Assembly (NCBI GenBank): GCA_037833965.1
Contig: AP031352.1
Coordinates: forward strand, 27,530,501 to 27,594,500
Length of the DNA stretch: 64,000 nucleotides
Origin: Marchantia polymorpha subsp. ruderalis
Lineage: Eukaryota; Streptophyta; Marchantiopsida; Marchantiales; Marchantiaceae
Reading direction: 5' to 3'
Position 1 is the first letter of the stretch, and every line of letters starts with the position of its first letter. A program made the position numbers and the translations under genes. Positions 38,407-51,100 of this stretch are shown one piece after another. The notes beneath the pieces are model-generated. The model was not told the DNA's origin, did not search any database, and worked only from the letters and a program-made list of their open reading frames with translations.

Positions 38407-38503
38407 TATGAGCTGATTCACTCGAGCATTAAGGGACATAAAATCTACAATGTCAAGATAATTAGCATGATTTTATTTGAGTCGATTAGTTCAAGTTCTG
38501 GCC
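38407..38503. repeat. 97-bp duplicate of 42341-42437
   Basis: Nearly identical to 42341-42437 (both start TATGAGCTGATTCACTCGAG and end GTTCTGGCC). Together with the lipoxygenase fragment at 38919 it indicates a local duplication from the region behind the first lipoxygenase gene. Confidence 0.85.
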
Positions 38504-38869
38504 TTTATACAAACACGAAATAAAGGTTCGACGAGAAAGTCGCGAACTGTAATTGTTTTTTTGGAGTGATCCTCTTTGGAATGATCCGTGCTCGTATGAG
38601 GATCGACATTTCTCAATGACAAGCTTCTAATTCCTAAGGTCAAGAACCTATGGACATGGGCTTTTGTATCAGGGCTAGGACTAAAACAAAACTTTTCTTT
38701 TTTAGCTTGTAAACAAGTTTAGCAGAAACCCGAATACCCTTAATACTATTGCCTATTACCGTGCTCACATGGAAGATCCGTGTAAAGTTTACACGGATGT
38801 TTAGGGCTTACATTATAAACCCTAAACTTGATCCCTGTCTTTTTGGAAAACGGGTGCGTACTTAACTGG

Positions 38870-38911
38870 GAGGTTACTGTACTTAGAAAGCTTTCTAAGT
38901 ACAGTAACCTC
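38870..38911. repeat. 42-bp perfect palindrome
   Basis: GAGGTTACTGTACTTAGAAAG is followed immediately by its exact reverse complement, without any spacer. It lies eight bases left of the duplicated lipoxygenase fragment. Confidence 0.9.
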
Positions 38912-38918
38912 ATGTATC

Positions 38919-39347
38919 CGAAGAATTGCTACGCATCTCTCAAATGAGCATCTAAAGTGAATAGCCGACGTTCAGTTACTTCACCTATTTGAGCTTGTGC
39001 TGTTTACCTTAGTAAACGCTGCAAAACTCAGCACAGCTCTCAATGAAGTCACGGGCTGCCCAAAAGTCTCATGGAGGTTGTGTGTATTCCACAGTACGAG
39101 TTCATTTATAAGCCTGAAAATTTCTGCTCCTGTTTAGATTGAAATACTCCACTGGATGCCCTTGCCGGTGATCCCAGGTTCAGATGTAGGATACATGAGA
39201 GTGTAACCAGTTGTCATAAGAGCTCCATGTCTGTTGAACAATTCCGGATTCTCGTTCCTCTGCTTGAACATGAGCTCCAAGCGGGCCAGGAGATATGAAT
39301 ACCTCTGAAAAACCAGTTTCGCCTCGAGATCCGACGTCTAGTTGGGG
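38919..39347 (-). pseudogene. Lipoxygenase last-exon fragment
   Basis: This is a diverged copy of 42890-43318, that is, the 3' flank and the last 70 or so codons of the neighbouring lipoxygenase. The C-terminus reads GITGKGIQWSISI before the TAA at 39134-39136. One Trp codon has become TAG (NWTSD reads N-stop-TSD). Homology ends abruptly near 39347, where unrelated sequence follows. There is no metal-binding region, so it cannot be functional. It is a dead piece of a local segmental duplication. Confidence 0.9.
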
Positions 39348-42340
39348 ACCGAAAGCGCTTCCATTTACCTTCCAGACCTTTGCCGGGGAATGCGAAGCAT
39401 TTTGAAGCTGCATTTGTCGCCTCGTCGATGGATCCATCAAAAATGGGGTCTGCCTCCGCATTTAATTTAGAGTTTACTGATTCGAAAGGAAGTGCATCTG
39501 CATAGGGAAAGACCGAGACTCTGCTGTTCGATTCAATGGCGTTCCAGCTCTCCTTTGAAAGCTTCTCTTCGTGAACGCAGTTCTTGGCAGCAACGTCTCG
39601 GAGTTGGATCACGGCTTCACAGCACCGTTTCGCAGGTGGCTTTGTCTCGAGATTAGGCCCACAATTTCTCCGACACCTCCTATCACATAATGGTTTTGTC
39701 AGCCCGCACGATCGTTCCATTGAGCACGCGATCCCTTCTTCACGGCTACTCTGTTAGCAACGACCCTCGCTTGCAGGCTGCTAAGCTTCCTCCTCGTGAT
39801 GATGTCGAAAGAATAGAAATTAGATCTGCGGAATCCACCTACGCTTGAAGTTCTGGACCCAAAACCTCAAAGGTCGAGGGTCCAAGATCATAAGTCGGTG
39901 CATATCAGCCGTGTGCATTCTTTGCTGAGCTCTCCGTCTCAAATCAGCAATTTCACAGGACCATGATGCGAGAAAAACACCAGATGCCTGAGGATTGGGC
40001 ACTGAGGAAAGGAAGATCGCCCAAAGTGCGTCCTCACCCCGAACAGCTGGTGGAAGCAAAATTCCACCAGTGCGCGCCAAAGAGAGTTTAGGGTAGAGTT
40101 TTGGGAACTTCTATACCGCCAGCTCCCCGGTCAGGGCTTCACAACTCACCCGTGAAATACGGCCCATATAAATTTGAGCCGGCATATATGGCCGCATTTT
40201 GTGCATGTCCTCTAGATCGTACAACGGCAGGACCTTATTATACAGTCAGGTCCTGGGTATCTACAGCCTAGCCAGGCACGAGAAAATTACTTGATGGGAA
40301 TCCCGGGAAGTCAAAACACTTGATGGGACCCATCGAAGTCCCTACAGTCCACAGTCAGTGATGTTCCAATAAGATGGGGGTTTTTTTGGTAGTAATATGA
40401 AGTCATGGCAAGATTATACCGGGAGTACAGAATCATGGTGCTCGTCGTTTTCTCAGACATGGCTGGGATCAGACGAGTCGCCAAAATATACTCTGGCCCC
40501 ACGAGGCAGACAATCCCCACACTTTGGAGAAAATTAGCTGGTTATAAGAATTTTTGTTGGAACATGGATTAGTATGGGCCGCATGGCGTAGAATAGTCCC
40601 ATCGGGTTGTTGGGTCCGTTCAAGAGAATTGAGTTTCTCAGTGGTCCTATCAAGTAATTTCCTCGCAAGACACTCTGCAGCCGGATCTATCATCTTAGAT
40701 GATAGATCCGACTGCACATACTGGATGGTAGATGAATCATCTACCATCCAGTATGTGCGAACAGGCAAGGCATGAACCTTGTTAGTCTTTCTCGAGAAAC
40801 AAAAGTAGTTGATTGATAAATTAAATATCGGTGGAATTCGAACTACGTACCGTAACATTTGGCATTTTTCGAGTCGTGAGCACCTTAACACCGTGGACCT
40901 CCAAGTTTTCTGGCTGCCTGGTGTCACCTTATCCGGTTCTCAGGTCTCGTTGAACGGCGTGCAATTATATTAATTTCCTCATGCTGGTCTCTCTGTGGAT
41001 TCTTCGCCGTGATTGTTGCCAGGACTCCCTCACTTACTGCGAAATATCACAGTGTACCTTATTCCCCAAACTGCGAATGCGAAACACGTGCAAATGCGAG
41101 CCGACCTGGCATTTGCACGGTTCGAACTTTGAGGCTGGAGGTAGCTAGAGCATCCTGGTCTGCGAGGTGCTTCATGATCAGCATAAGACGATTGCATGGA
41201 TCAAGTAGGACACTTCAACTTTCAGCAAACAGAAGATACTCTATACACGTAACAATTTCCAGCGGTGCAATTCCAGTCCTTTTGTTTTATATTACTGAAG
41301 TAGGTCATAAACGTAGTAAGAAATTTACTTATTAGCTCCACTTTCGCCTCAACGCTTTTGCTACACGTGGTCTCTGCTAACCGAGTTGCGGTATATCGTG
41401 AATCTCAAACTTGTCCTTGTCCTTTAATTGTCTTTGCAAATAAACGGGGACCAAACCTTAAAAAGTTCCTCCTGCTTATTGGGTGGAGCTTTGGAAATCA
41501 GAAGATCCGACGTCTTTTTGGAGAAATTGTAGTTCTGTACATCCAATTTGCTTTTGATTGGAGTGCGGACACAGACGATTCGATGTTTTGGGTGCGAGAC
41601 CAATGGACTCAGATGTCGAGATACTCGGGCCATTTCTTCCCTAGCACCCACAGCAACTTGACCTTCAACAATTTGCAACCGTGTGAGCTCCTGCCAGCAA
41701 CGGTAGCGTCAGCTCTGAATGTGATACAAATCTCCTGCGTCTAGTTCCGGGGACCAAGCAACGCAAATTGAGGTTCACCAAGCTGCTGCAACGCTTGGGA
41801 TTGACGAATGGAAAACTCCGTGGATGAAAGAAATATTGATAATAACAGGTATTTATTATCTATTGTCATTTATGAAAGATACTTGTCGGATCAGTATAAT
41901 CCTATCAAGCAAACAATTCTTCAATATAACTACATCTCCAATATCATCAATACCTTCTGTTCTCTAAATAAATTAATCTACATCTAAATTATAGTGTGCT
42001 GGACTTTCAAGGAGCTCATGATTTAAGCTTGCCCTTTCTTCTCAAAATATAGTCCTTTGGGATGGATCTTAGATGTAGCTAGAAACTCTGAAGAACTGAC
42101 AAACACCTCTTCTTGCTCTGGGAATGTCTTGTAAATCTATCCGATGAAGTCACCAGGAGTTTCCCTGGGTCAATCAATCAATAAAAGTTTCAGGTCCAAA
42201 ACGTTAGACTCCTCAATGCTTACAAAAGGTACTTACAATATTTGGATTACTTACATGTTTGCTTTCTGGATGGCCCTGGAGGTTGTAGAGAAATGAACTT
42301 GTAATACCATATCGCTCATTTGCACTCACCTTCTAAACTT
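39348..42340. other. Gene-free stretch with palindromes
   Basis: Several open frames of 80-170 codons exist here (for example 39820-40080 and 40469-40927 on the minus strand, 41358-41744 on the plus strand). None shows a motif or splice pattern I can recognise. Two adjacent palindromes at 40683-40758 are listed separately. Confidence 0.4.
40683..40758. repeat. Two adjacent near-perfect palindromes
   Basis: The first (40683-40709) has 13-base arms beginning GGATCTATCATCT around one base. The second (40714-40758) has 22-base arms beginning GCACATACTGGATGG around one base. They are separated by only four bases. Confidence 0.9.
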
Positions 42341-42437
42341 TATGAGCTGATTCACTCGAGCATTAAGGGACATTAAATCTACAATGTCAAGATAATTAGC
42401 ATGATTTTATTTGAGTCGATTAGTTCAAGTTCTGGCC
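42341..42437. repeat. 97-bp duplicate of 38407-38503
   Basis: The partner of the repeat at 38407. The 450 bases between this block and the second duplicated block (from 42890) do not match the equivalent interval at 38504-38918. Confidence 0.85.
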
Positions 42438-42610
42438 AAGATTATTATATCGCTTTCTGCTGAGATTCAAGCAGTTTGATCCTAATCTTAGATATTAGAA
42501 AACATTGGGTGTCACAGACTCCTTAAAACGTGAAATTGTCACCTAGCCTGATCTCCGGCAAGTCCTTCATCTTCTGCAATAGGAAGACGATTTTAGTGGT
42601 GGGAGTGGAT

Positions 42611-42653
42611 AACACAGATAGGCTTTTGCAATCTGCAAAAGCCTATCTGTGTT
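42611..42653. repeat. Inverted repeat, 20-bp arms, 3-base loop
   Basis: AACACAGATAGGCTTTTGCA (42611-42630) is exactly reverse-complementary to 42634-42653, with the loop ATC. Confidence 0.9.
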
Positions 42654-43103
42654 GTGGAAGCACGAGAATCGAATTTAGAGAATAATTTTAATGTTGACGG
42701 TAATTTTTTAACCAGTAGATACATCATATTCAGTGATTAATGTTTAACCGACCATGAGGTTAGCCTACGTTTCGAAGGGCCGTTACTTCCCTCACTGCTC
42801 TAGAAATTGAGGTGAAGATGTAGATTGCTGCCGGGAATTGAAAAGAGTAATCTCTTGCAACTACCGACTTCTTACAAAGCTGATGATCGGAAGAATTGCT
42901 GCGCATCTCTCCAATCAGCATCTTAAGTGATTAGCCGATGTTCAATTACTTCACCTATTTGAGCTTGTGCTGGTTACTAAGACCTTTCGCTGCAAAACTC
43001 AGGACAGCTCTTAATGAAGGCACAGGCTGCCCAAAGTCTCATGGAGGTTGTGTGTATTCCACAGTACGAGTTCATTTATAAGCCTGAAAATCTCTGCTCC
43101 TGT

Positions 43104-46100
43104 TTAGATTGAAATACTCCACGGGATTCCCTTGCCGGTGATCCCAGGTTCAGATGTAGGATACATGAGAGTGTAACCAGTTGTCATAAGAGCTCCATGT
43201 CTGTTGATCAACTCCGGGTTCTCGTTCCTCTGCTTGAACATGAGCTCCAAGCGGCCCAGCAGATCTGAATACCTCTGAAAAACCTGCTTCGCCTCGAGAT
43301 CCGACGTCCAGTTGGCGTCGAGCCGCTGGCCGATGTATTCCTCGTCCTTGGCGTGAGATGACAGCACCTTGAGGGTGGTCATGATCTTGACACTTTGCTG
43401 CGGAGACGAGGTGACTCTGAAGATGTATTTCTCGAAATTGAACAGCATCCGCTTGTACTCGGTGGTGTTGGGCTCCGGGATCGGCATGCGAGTCATCGGA
43501 GGGCTGTTGGGCATGAAGCCGCAGTATCCGTATTGGCCGAAATTGACGGCAGCATGTTGCGGTCCTGCGATCCAGAAGATGTTGCACAGCACCCCGATCA
43601 AGCTGTCGACCGTCTTGCAAGTTGGCCACCACGGCTCGTCCTTCTTGTCCCCGTGCCCGACCTCGCGAATCTCCTTCCACCACGCTTGCAGCTCCTCGTC
43701 CTCGCGCACGCTATCGTCCGTCTTGTAGTAAAGTTTCACGTACCCGGTGATGTACTGCTTCGTGGCGTTCCACACGTCCAGCGCGTCCTTCGCGAATGGG
43801 TAGTCATCGAACAGAAGCTTCACTCCTGCGGGTGCTAGGTAGTCCGGTTCCGCCATTCCTCTGCCAAGGAATCAACCAACCAAGACTCGGAGGTGAGCTG
43901 GGTCGACAACCATTCCAAAATTGCTAATTTATCCATTCCATTTAAGTCTTATACACAGTTAAACCTCCCAAACGTAAAATTCCAAAACCATAACTATTTT
44001 ATGTGTAAATGTGCTCAATAAGAAAGATATGTCAATAGTGACATGGTATTATCTAATGTTGACGGTTTGAATTATATTTTGGAGTTAAAATTTTTATCAG
44101 TTATTAAAAAATTTCACATTTAAAAAAAAATGTGACCTAGGGTTTATTTAAAGATCTAGATTTACAATTCAGTCCTTCTGGTCTTCAATAAAATACTTCC
44201 CTATATATATAATTATCAAATTTTTCACTCAGTTTTATGTGTATTAAGTTGATTTCAAACGTGATTATAAAATCTACGTTAATCCTGAATAGAATTTATC
44301 TGATAAGAATCACTATTGGGAAGTGTCATTTATTTTTTTTAAGTGCCACTTCCCAATAATGACATGTAACCCTAACACCAACGTATGTTTCCATTAACGC
44401 GGTTCTATTCAAAATTAGGCACACCCAAGAGTGACATCCAACTCTAACACCAATGGATTAGGAATTTATACTCAAGGTTATGCAGTTTACTCTTGTGAGT
44501 GACAGGACGGAAAACATTACCACCAATGTATGTCGCTATTGGGAGTTTTACCTCTGTAGTGTCGAAGGACGATGAGATCGCCAAGACTGGACCGAAGAAA
44601 ATACTAATGTATCAGATTCGGTTGCGTATGATTGGGGACTGGTATCTTACCTGTCGAGCAGGTCTTGCGGCAATCCGACCCGGTCGAATCGCCAGAGCTT
44701 GTCATACACCACCGCGCTGATCTCGGAGCCGTACTTGCCTGGGGTGAAGTTCGATTCGATCGTTCCGGCGGGCCCAGCGGCGATCAATGTGCCACGGGCG
44801 TTTGCGTTGATGCGCATGGTGTTCACGAAGCATGGATCGAGCAGAACGAAGATCGGGTGCATCGCGCTCAGTTGCCTGTGACTGGCGATGACGAAAGGCT
44901 CCATAACGCAGTGACATTTCAGCCTGATGTAACAAGCATCGATCGTTAGCGTCTCCATTCGCCTTCCATAGCTACTCTGTCCGGCAGAGAGAGAGAGAGA
45001 GAGTGGAGCTCCTGAAAGTGAGGTTGGATGAATCTCTCTTAACTCGATTGCGCTTGAGTTGATAACACGTGAAGTTACTCACCAGTGAGAGACGAGCTCG
45101 TGGTAGCCGAAGTTCACAGACACGAAGTGAAGTTTGGCCAGTTCCCATTCGCAGTCGTGCTGATGTTTGAAAGCGGGTGGGGTGAAGACCTTGTGCTGGC
45201 CTTTGAGCTCACCATTGCGGGGTGGAGGCAGAGAGAGCTCAATAGCCACCGGCTTCATCTGGCGATCGTCAGTAAGAAAGAAGAAGGCACGTGGTGCATA
45301 GATGTGTCTCTTCGTGTCTGTCTGCGCGTTGATCCTCTCCACGTACGGGAGGTAAATGTCATGGTAATCGATTGTGAAAAGCCTCTTCGCCTGAACTGCC
45401 TGCGATTATCAACAAGACCATTGGAACAACGGTGAATTGACTGACAGTAGAGAAGATGGCGTATGGTACTTCCATGTGGAGGTCAAGGAAATACAATAAG
45501 CTTCTTGTACATTCAACCAGTTAATGCTAAATTGCTGAATGAAAATTGCGAAACCCATAAAAATACAGTTCGTTCAGTGCGCAGAAAGAAAAGTCCCTAA
45601 TTGGCACAAATGCATACACAAGGCTTGATTCAGCTGACGCAGTGCGAGTTGCGCATAAGATTGTACCTCAGCAGCAGTCATTTTCCTGCCATGAGACCAG
45701 AGATTTGATTCAATATGCTGTGCAGTTAGAGCACTGGCTGGGCCGTAAATATCCTCTGGTAGACTGCTTGTGGCTGGGAAGACCTGTTCATACAGACAGC
45801 AAAAGAGTCAAACTTTTGGAAACTTCTATGCAGTGCACAATTGGAGCTCTCACTGGGCTTTATCTCCATAGAAGCTGCCCAATCTTATAAAATAAGAACG
45901 AAACAGGGCCCTACAAGATTCTGTTACAGTGTCAATCTCACCTTGGCTCGTTTTATCACACCCGGATTGATCCCGGCGAGCATTTGACGACCAAACTCTT
46001 CGTCATCCATCCAAGCCAAGGGATTATCTGTTTATCACAGAGCCTTTAGAGAACCATACATCTGGAGGCCGAGTACTTTTTGGATTGAAGAGCATGAATC

Positions 46101-48175
46101 AAGAAGGATAGAAGGTCTGATTTCTATAAGTTGTGCCAAAGTCGGAATGGACCTGTGGAGTGGGGTACTTGATATTCTTGATATCACCACCCGGAATGCC
46201 ACCAAGCTGGGCAAACAAGTTTTGTTTCAGGAAGGCGAGGACAGCCTCCTTCTCTGCCTGAGTGGGTTGCAGTTCTGGGTGTTTGGGGAAGTAATCCATT
46301 CCATCCACGTACAAATTGAAAACTTCTTCAAAGCTGTCGAAGTCATCCGGAGTTTCGTCAAATTTCGCTTGAAAGATGGGCAACAAGGTTGCTGCTAATC
46401 CGAGGATGCTGTCCGCCATGAAACCCGATTCCTTCACTTTGCTGAAATCTTCGTCGCGAGGAACATAAACCTTCTCTCGCTGATAACCTTGTATAGGTGG
46501 AAGCGTCTCCATGCCCGTGTCTGGATCCAACCACCGGCCTCATCATCAGTCGAAATGAGCAGTTTACTTAAGGCTCGGATTTCAACCGAAAGTACAGCTT
46601 CAGATCATCCAGGTCCAATTCAAGCATGTGAATCCCAGTCCTCTCGTACTCTTTAAGAATTTGACACGGCTGAGAAAACGGGATCTCGAGTGCAAAAATA
46701 CACCGTTTCAGCAACTTTTGCATGACAGTCGAAGCTCTAGTCCACATTACTACATCCGACCAATTTTACATTTCCAGCCTTTCTTTCCGTGCACGATCCT
46801 GTAACTAGCATACCTGGGTCGACCTTTCTGCCGGTCCTGCAGCGTCGAGGATAGGGAATATTGCCCCGACCGCCAAGAGTTGGGCGGATCACTTTCGCTT
46901 CTACATCGCCCAAGTCGTTGTAGACGTCGTAATCGTAAACACGATCCCACGGGTTTCTTTCTCCGGTGCCGTTACCACGCATCGTTGCCATCTCGAAATT
47001 TCTCAAAATCTGCAGGCCGCGAGGCGTGTCGCTGGGAAGATACACCTACACGAGCAGTCAGCAAGAGCAGAATGTAAGAGCCGCCAGGGCACGAGGGTGT
47101 TTAAGGATCGCTTCGAATTGTGCTTCGAGTTGTGTGACGTGAATGTGCATGACAGATCCGAAGGTACGGGCAGAAAAGTTTCGCTTACCGAGCGGATGCA
47201 CGCGTCAAAGATATTGCGCAGTCTTTCTTACCTTGTTGGTGAAGAAAATGCGATCTATAACCAAAGTTTCATTGAAGTGCTTCTGGTATTGAGGACTTGC
47301 AGCAGTGATTTTGTAATTCTCTTCGCTCTTCTGATTAATCCAGGAATTGCAGGCAAAATCATAGCTCTGGCTCGAGTCCGGAGAGCTCAATCGCAGGAGC
47401 TGAAGGTAGAACTCTTCATTGCTCCTGCTGTCGACTATCAAAGCGCCCGGTTCGCCGAAACTACTCTCGACGCTGAAAGCTATGTCATAGAAGTCGTCGC
47501 TGTCGTTGCAGTCGTCCTGCAGTTGCGTCCTGGCACTCTTCTTCATGTTGCCCTGCTCTGTGTGACGCACGGAACGCAGAATTGACGCATCGTTAATGGT
47601 GGCCTGCTGTACACGAGGCTTTTAATCTGGATAAAGAATTTGTAAACAGCTCAGAGCTTCATGGCGATCTGAATGAGCGTGCCTAGAATATAGATAGTTT
47701 CAGCTCAGGCATGCAACGAATTCTCTCGTCACTCAACTTTGGTTAAGAACCGCCACGTACCGTCAAGTTCTGTACTGACGAGCGTGAACCAGACACTCTT
47801 CTGAAACTCGGAGAACTCAACAGTGGGTTTCGAGTCTTTGCCGATGGTTCTTGACAGTGTCAATTTTCCCTTCATCGTTACAATCTCTTGATCCACGTAC
47901 CGAGCACCCGTTACCGTTCTTTGGAGAGTCTGGATCGCATTGGCACTGACGTCGATGTGGTCTGCTCGCACACTGAAGCGATTCTTGCGTCCTTTCGCAT
48001 TGCAGTTCGCCTTTCTGCTGGTTACCCGCCCTGTATCCTTAACTGATTTACCCTTGATAGTGGAAAACTTCAATCCCAGTTCCTGAACTTTCACAGCTGA
48101 AGGTCTGGAAGATGGTAGAGATCCTAAAGGAATCGGCAGTGAGCTGTGAAGTCTGCTCATAGAGCTCGAATCCAT
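43104..48175 (-). CDS. LOX: Lipoxygenase, plastid type, nine exons (first copy)
   Basis: It adds oxygen to polyunsaturated fatty acids, the first step of oxylipin synthesis. Proposed exons: 47761-48175, 47232-47557, 46814-47045, 46137-46520, 45942-46027, 45667-45783, 45083-45399, 44651-44923, 43104-43860; sum 968 codons. The N-terminus is Ser/Arg-rich like a plastid transit peptide, followed by a PLAT/LH2 domain and the catalytic domain. Iron ligands are present: His in GYHELVSHW and LKCHC, HAAVN, and the C-terminal Ile of SISI. A usually conserved non-ligand His is Cys (LLDPC). Two junctions are uncertain. Exon 2 is shorter than in the sister gene. Exon 4 keeps frame only with a GC donor at 46135-46136; the GT at 46151-46152 would shift the frame. 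It is therefore either functional with a GC-AG intron or mildly damaged. Confidence 0.85.
44315..44357. repeat. Inverted repeat in lipoxygenase intron
   Basis: ATTGGGAAGTG and CACTTCCCAAT enclose about 21 bases in the last intron of the first lipoxygenase gene. A motif with ACCCTAACACCAA/ACTCTAACACCAA recurs just downstream. Confidence 0.7.
44986..45003. repeat. (GA)n microsatellite in intron
   Basis: About nine GA units in the intron between the exons at 45083-45399 and 44651-44923. Confidence 0.85.
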
Positions 48176-51100
48176 TTTGGCGGAACCACAAGTCCTAAAA
48201 CATTAACTACTTTCGAATTTGATCGATCCTGTCAATTCACGACGTACTGCATGAGATGTTAGAAAATCAATTTCACACCTGCAATCAGCATGTAAACCAG
48301 AACAAGGCTATGTGAAGTGCTATTCCAGCTGCTAGCTAGCATATTCTACATCCACTTTACGAGCTTGAACTACGAATCCCATCAACTAAAATTGAGCACA
48401 GTAGAAATTTTAACAGAAACTTGCAGATGCGCAGCCATCGCGCTGTCTTGATCAGCATACAAAAACCTTTGACGCCTGTCTCAGATCTTCTAATTTCTAC
48501 GCAGCGTAATCCTGATCTCTGGAGCAAGTGCTTGCCTCTCTATTCTGCCTACTCCTAAGAGGAGAATGGAAAAATACTAGAATCTCAGTCGATTTCAACG
48601 ACGAACTTTCTGCACCTCGTGAGTTTTGAGCTGGCACCAGATTTCCAAGAACCCTTCTCCTCTTCTGTAGCCACCTCCTCGTTTCTCAATTGCTATTCTA
48701 GGTCTCAGAGATATACGTTGCAGATGATTGAAATAATCGATGCTGAACTTCTACGGTAGGAGAGATACTTGTAATTGCTCAGATGTCACTTCTGTAAGAA
48801 ATTTTATTCGTAGATCTGAACGCTCATAGAACGCGTTCAGTTCTCGGATCCTGTCAGAAGCTAGATAGATTCTTCCATAATATAAAAAATTTGAACTTTG
48901 GACCCACAGCCTATTCCCACATGTTCATCTCATCCGAAGATACAGAATATTTACCTCGAAGAGTTTAGACTTATTTGCTTCTGAGCGTGGGGGTATTAGC
49001 CTAATTTTTCATTTCGAGTCCCACCACGAACTCTTGCCGTCAAGCGCGTGAGGTCGCACACCACTCTTTTAGCAACGGCAGATCGTGAGAATTCGAAATT
49101 GACAAGTGGTAAAGAATATTCAGCAGAGATCTTATCCTCTAAATTGGTTTGTCTGAGTAGACTCACCTAAGAATGCTACGTTCACCATCAGCAGAAACGC
49201 AAATGCTTTTGCTGACCAGAATGAGCTGGTCTCGTTAAATCATAACAATGAATATACAATATCAGCTCCATCACAATGAGCCCCTTCAGCACGACTGAAA
49301 TTTGACAATCTGGCCCTTAAGTTTGGCATATGAACCCGAGAAAGAAGAAACAGTAGCATAAAGAAGGGGACGTCATGCAACTCCCTTTAGTTCTACTCAC
49401 CATATCCAGCATCTAAGTGAAAGTCTGGTCCCATGCCATTTGAGGTGCGAGATGATATCTCTGAAGTTTATTCTACGTGGCCTATAGCATGTGACCAACA
49501 ACGGAATCTCGAAGAGGCTTATTTGTTGTAATGACATCTTCCAGGTTGATACTTACACACCACATCAGCACATTCAGATTTTGTTGTTTCTTAAATTTTC
49601 CGTCGCGCTCGTGCAAAGAAAATACATACTGCACCTAACATGTTGAGCTTTTTGGAAGAACTTGACATTTTAGGGATACTTTGTATAAATGCTCGGAACT
49701 ATGTACCAAGTATAGGCTTTCTAGGTCATTTCGAGAAGCTTTGACTAGACAACAACACAGTGACTGCAGTGCCCTTGGAGGCCAAATTTTTTAGGGTAGT
49801 TCATGGTACAGACATTGAACTGCACCAAGACATTTTTAGGTCTCTTACAGCCATACCTCAAAACCCTTGTGTTCAGTGAGGGCAGGGTTCCAAGGACAAT
49901 GGTTAAGAATAAGATAATCTGACCCCACGCTGCAGTACGTGACGATTTGTCAGCCTTATGGTTTGGTTGCCCGTTTCAATCTCGATAGAAAATGTCCAAG
50001 ATCCCCTCAGCAATAATTGCGCATTTGACATTTCCCATGATGTTTCCTTTGAGGGCATCATCCAAAAGAGAAGCATGATGTCGAAATCTGCCATTATTAA
50101 ACAACATCATGTGATTTATTGTAATTCTTTGCTATTTATGAAACATCTGTCGAATAAATGGAATACATTGGCCCGCAAACGGACTCAGAGAAAGGCATGG
50201 CGGTTACAATCAACATCATACCATGCATCTGTAATAGATGCCTTTGAATGCTAAGTGGGCGTGCTACCTTTCTGTTTTATATACTTTACATAATGTTCCG
50301 TATTCATGTAAATGAAAAGATGTAACTGTGCGTCCCATGGGTACAGAGTAGCTTCGTTCATTTCTGGAAAAGAAATAGGTCGTATCAGAGTATGCGACTC
50401 TTCACAGGATTGTGGAAGTATGTAGTTATACCCCTGAGGAACTCGGAACAGATGAAATTGATGAACTCTCAAAACCCAGAAGACCACCTGTTTAATGGCT
50501 AACATTGCTTCATTTAGTCGTCAAATGCTGCTTCGTTTTGATTTGAAATCCTTTACTCTTCTTTTAAGAGAAGAGAAACTATAGGCTGCAGAAAAAAGAA
50601 ACGCGTCAACCGTGATGAATATGGAAATCTACCAGATTTCAGGGCTTCCTTCGCAGAGGTTTGCAAGACTTATTCTAAACGGAGGTTCACGAATGATAGT
50701 CAACAGACCATCCGGGGCTCCGCCACTGTCAGCTGCAATTCGGGCACGGACTGGATCCACCGAGACTTTTCAAGGGATATTGCTGGCTTTTTCTTTTCGC
50801 CAGGCCCAATAATGTACCCTTTCATATGTGTTTGAGATATCAAAAACCTGGTTCTATCATATGTATCCGTTATAAAATATTATAATATACGGAAAAGACA
50901 TTTTGTGTGATTAACCAAAAGTTTGTACCACGACTGGTGAAGCCATGATGGGGTCAGTGCGATGAACTGCACCAAAGAGCCTCTCATTTGTGTACAACTA
51001 CTCCCAATGCCACTGTGAGTCCGCTAAGCAGCGGCCAGTGTCCCTGCTTCGCCTCTGCGTTAAAACAATGTGGAATAGAGAATTATGACACGTGCGGATT

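Noticed and set aside
39214..39720. A 168-codon minus-strand frame across the lipoxygenase fragment
   Set aside because: It reads the lipoxygenase-derived part in the wrong frame and joins it to unrelated sequence, so there is no sign of a real fusion protein.
41358..41744. A 128-codon plus-strand frame
   Set aside because: No motif, no neighbouring exons and no upstream context support a gene; this length can occur by chance here.
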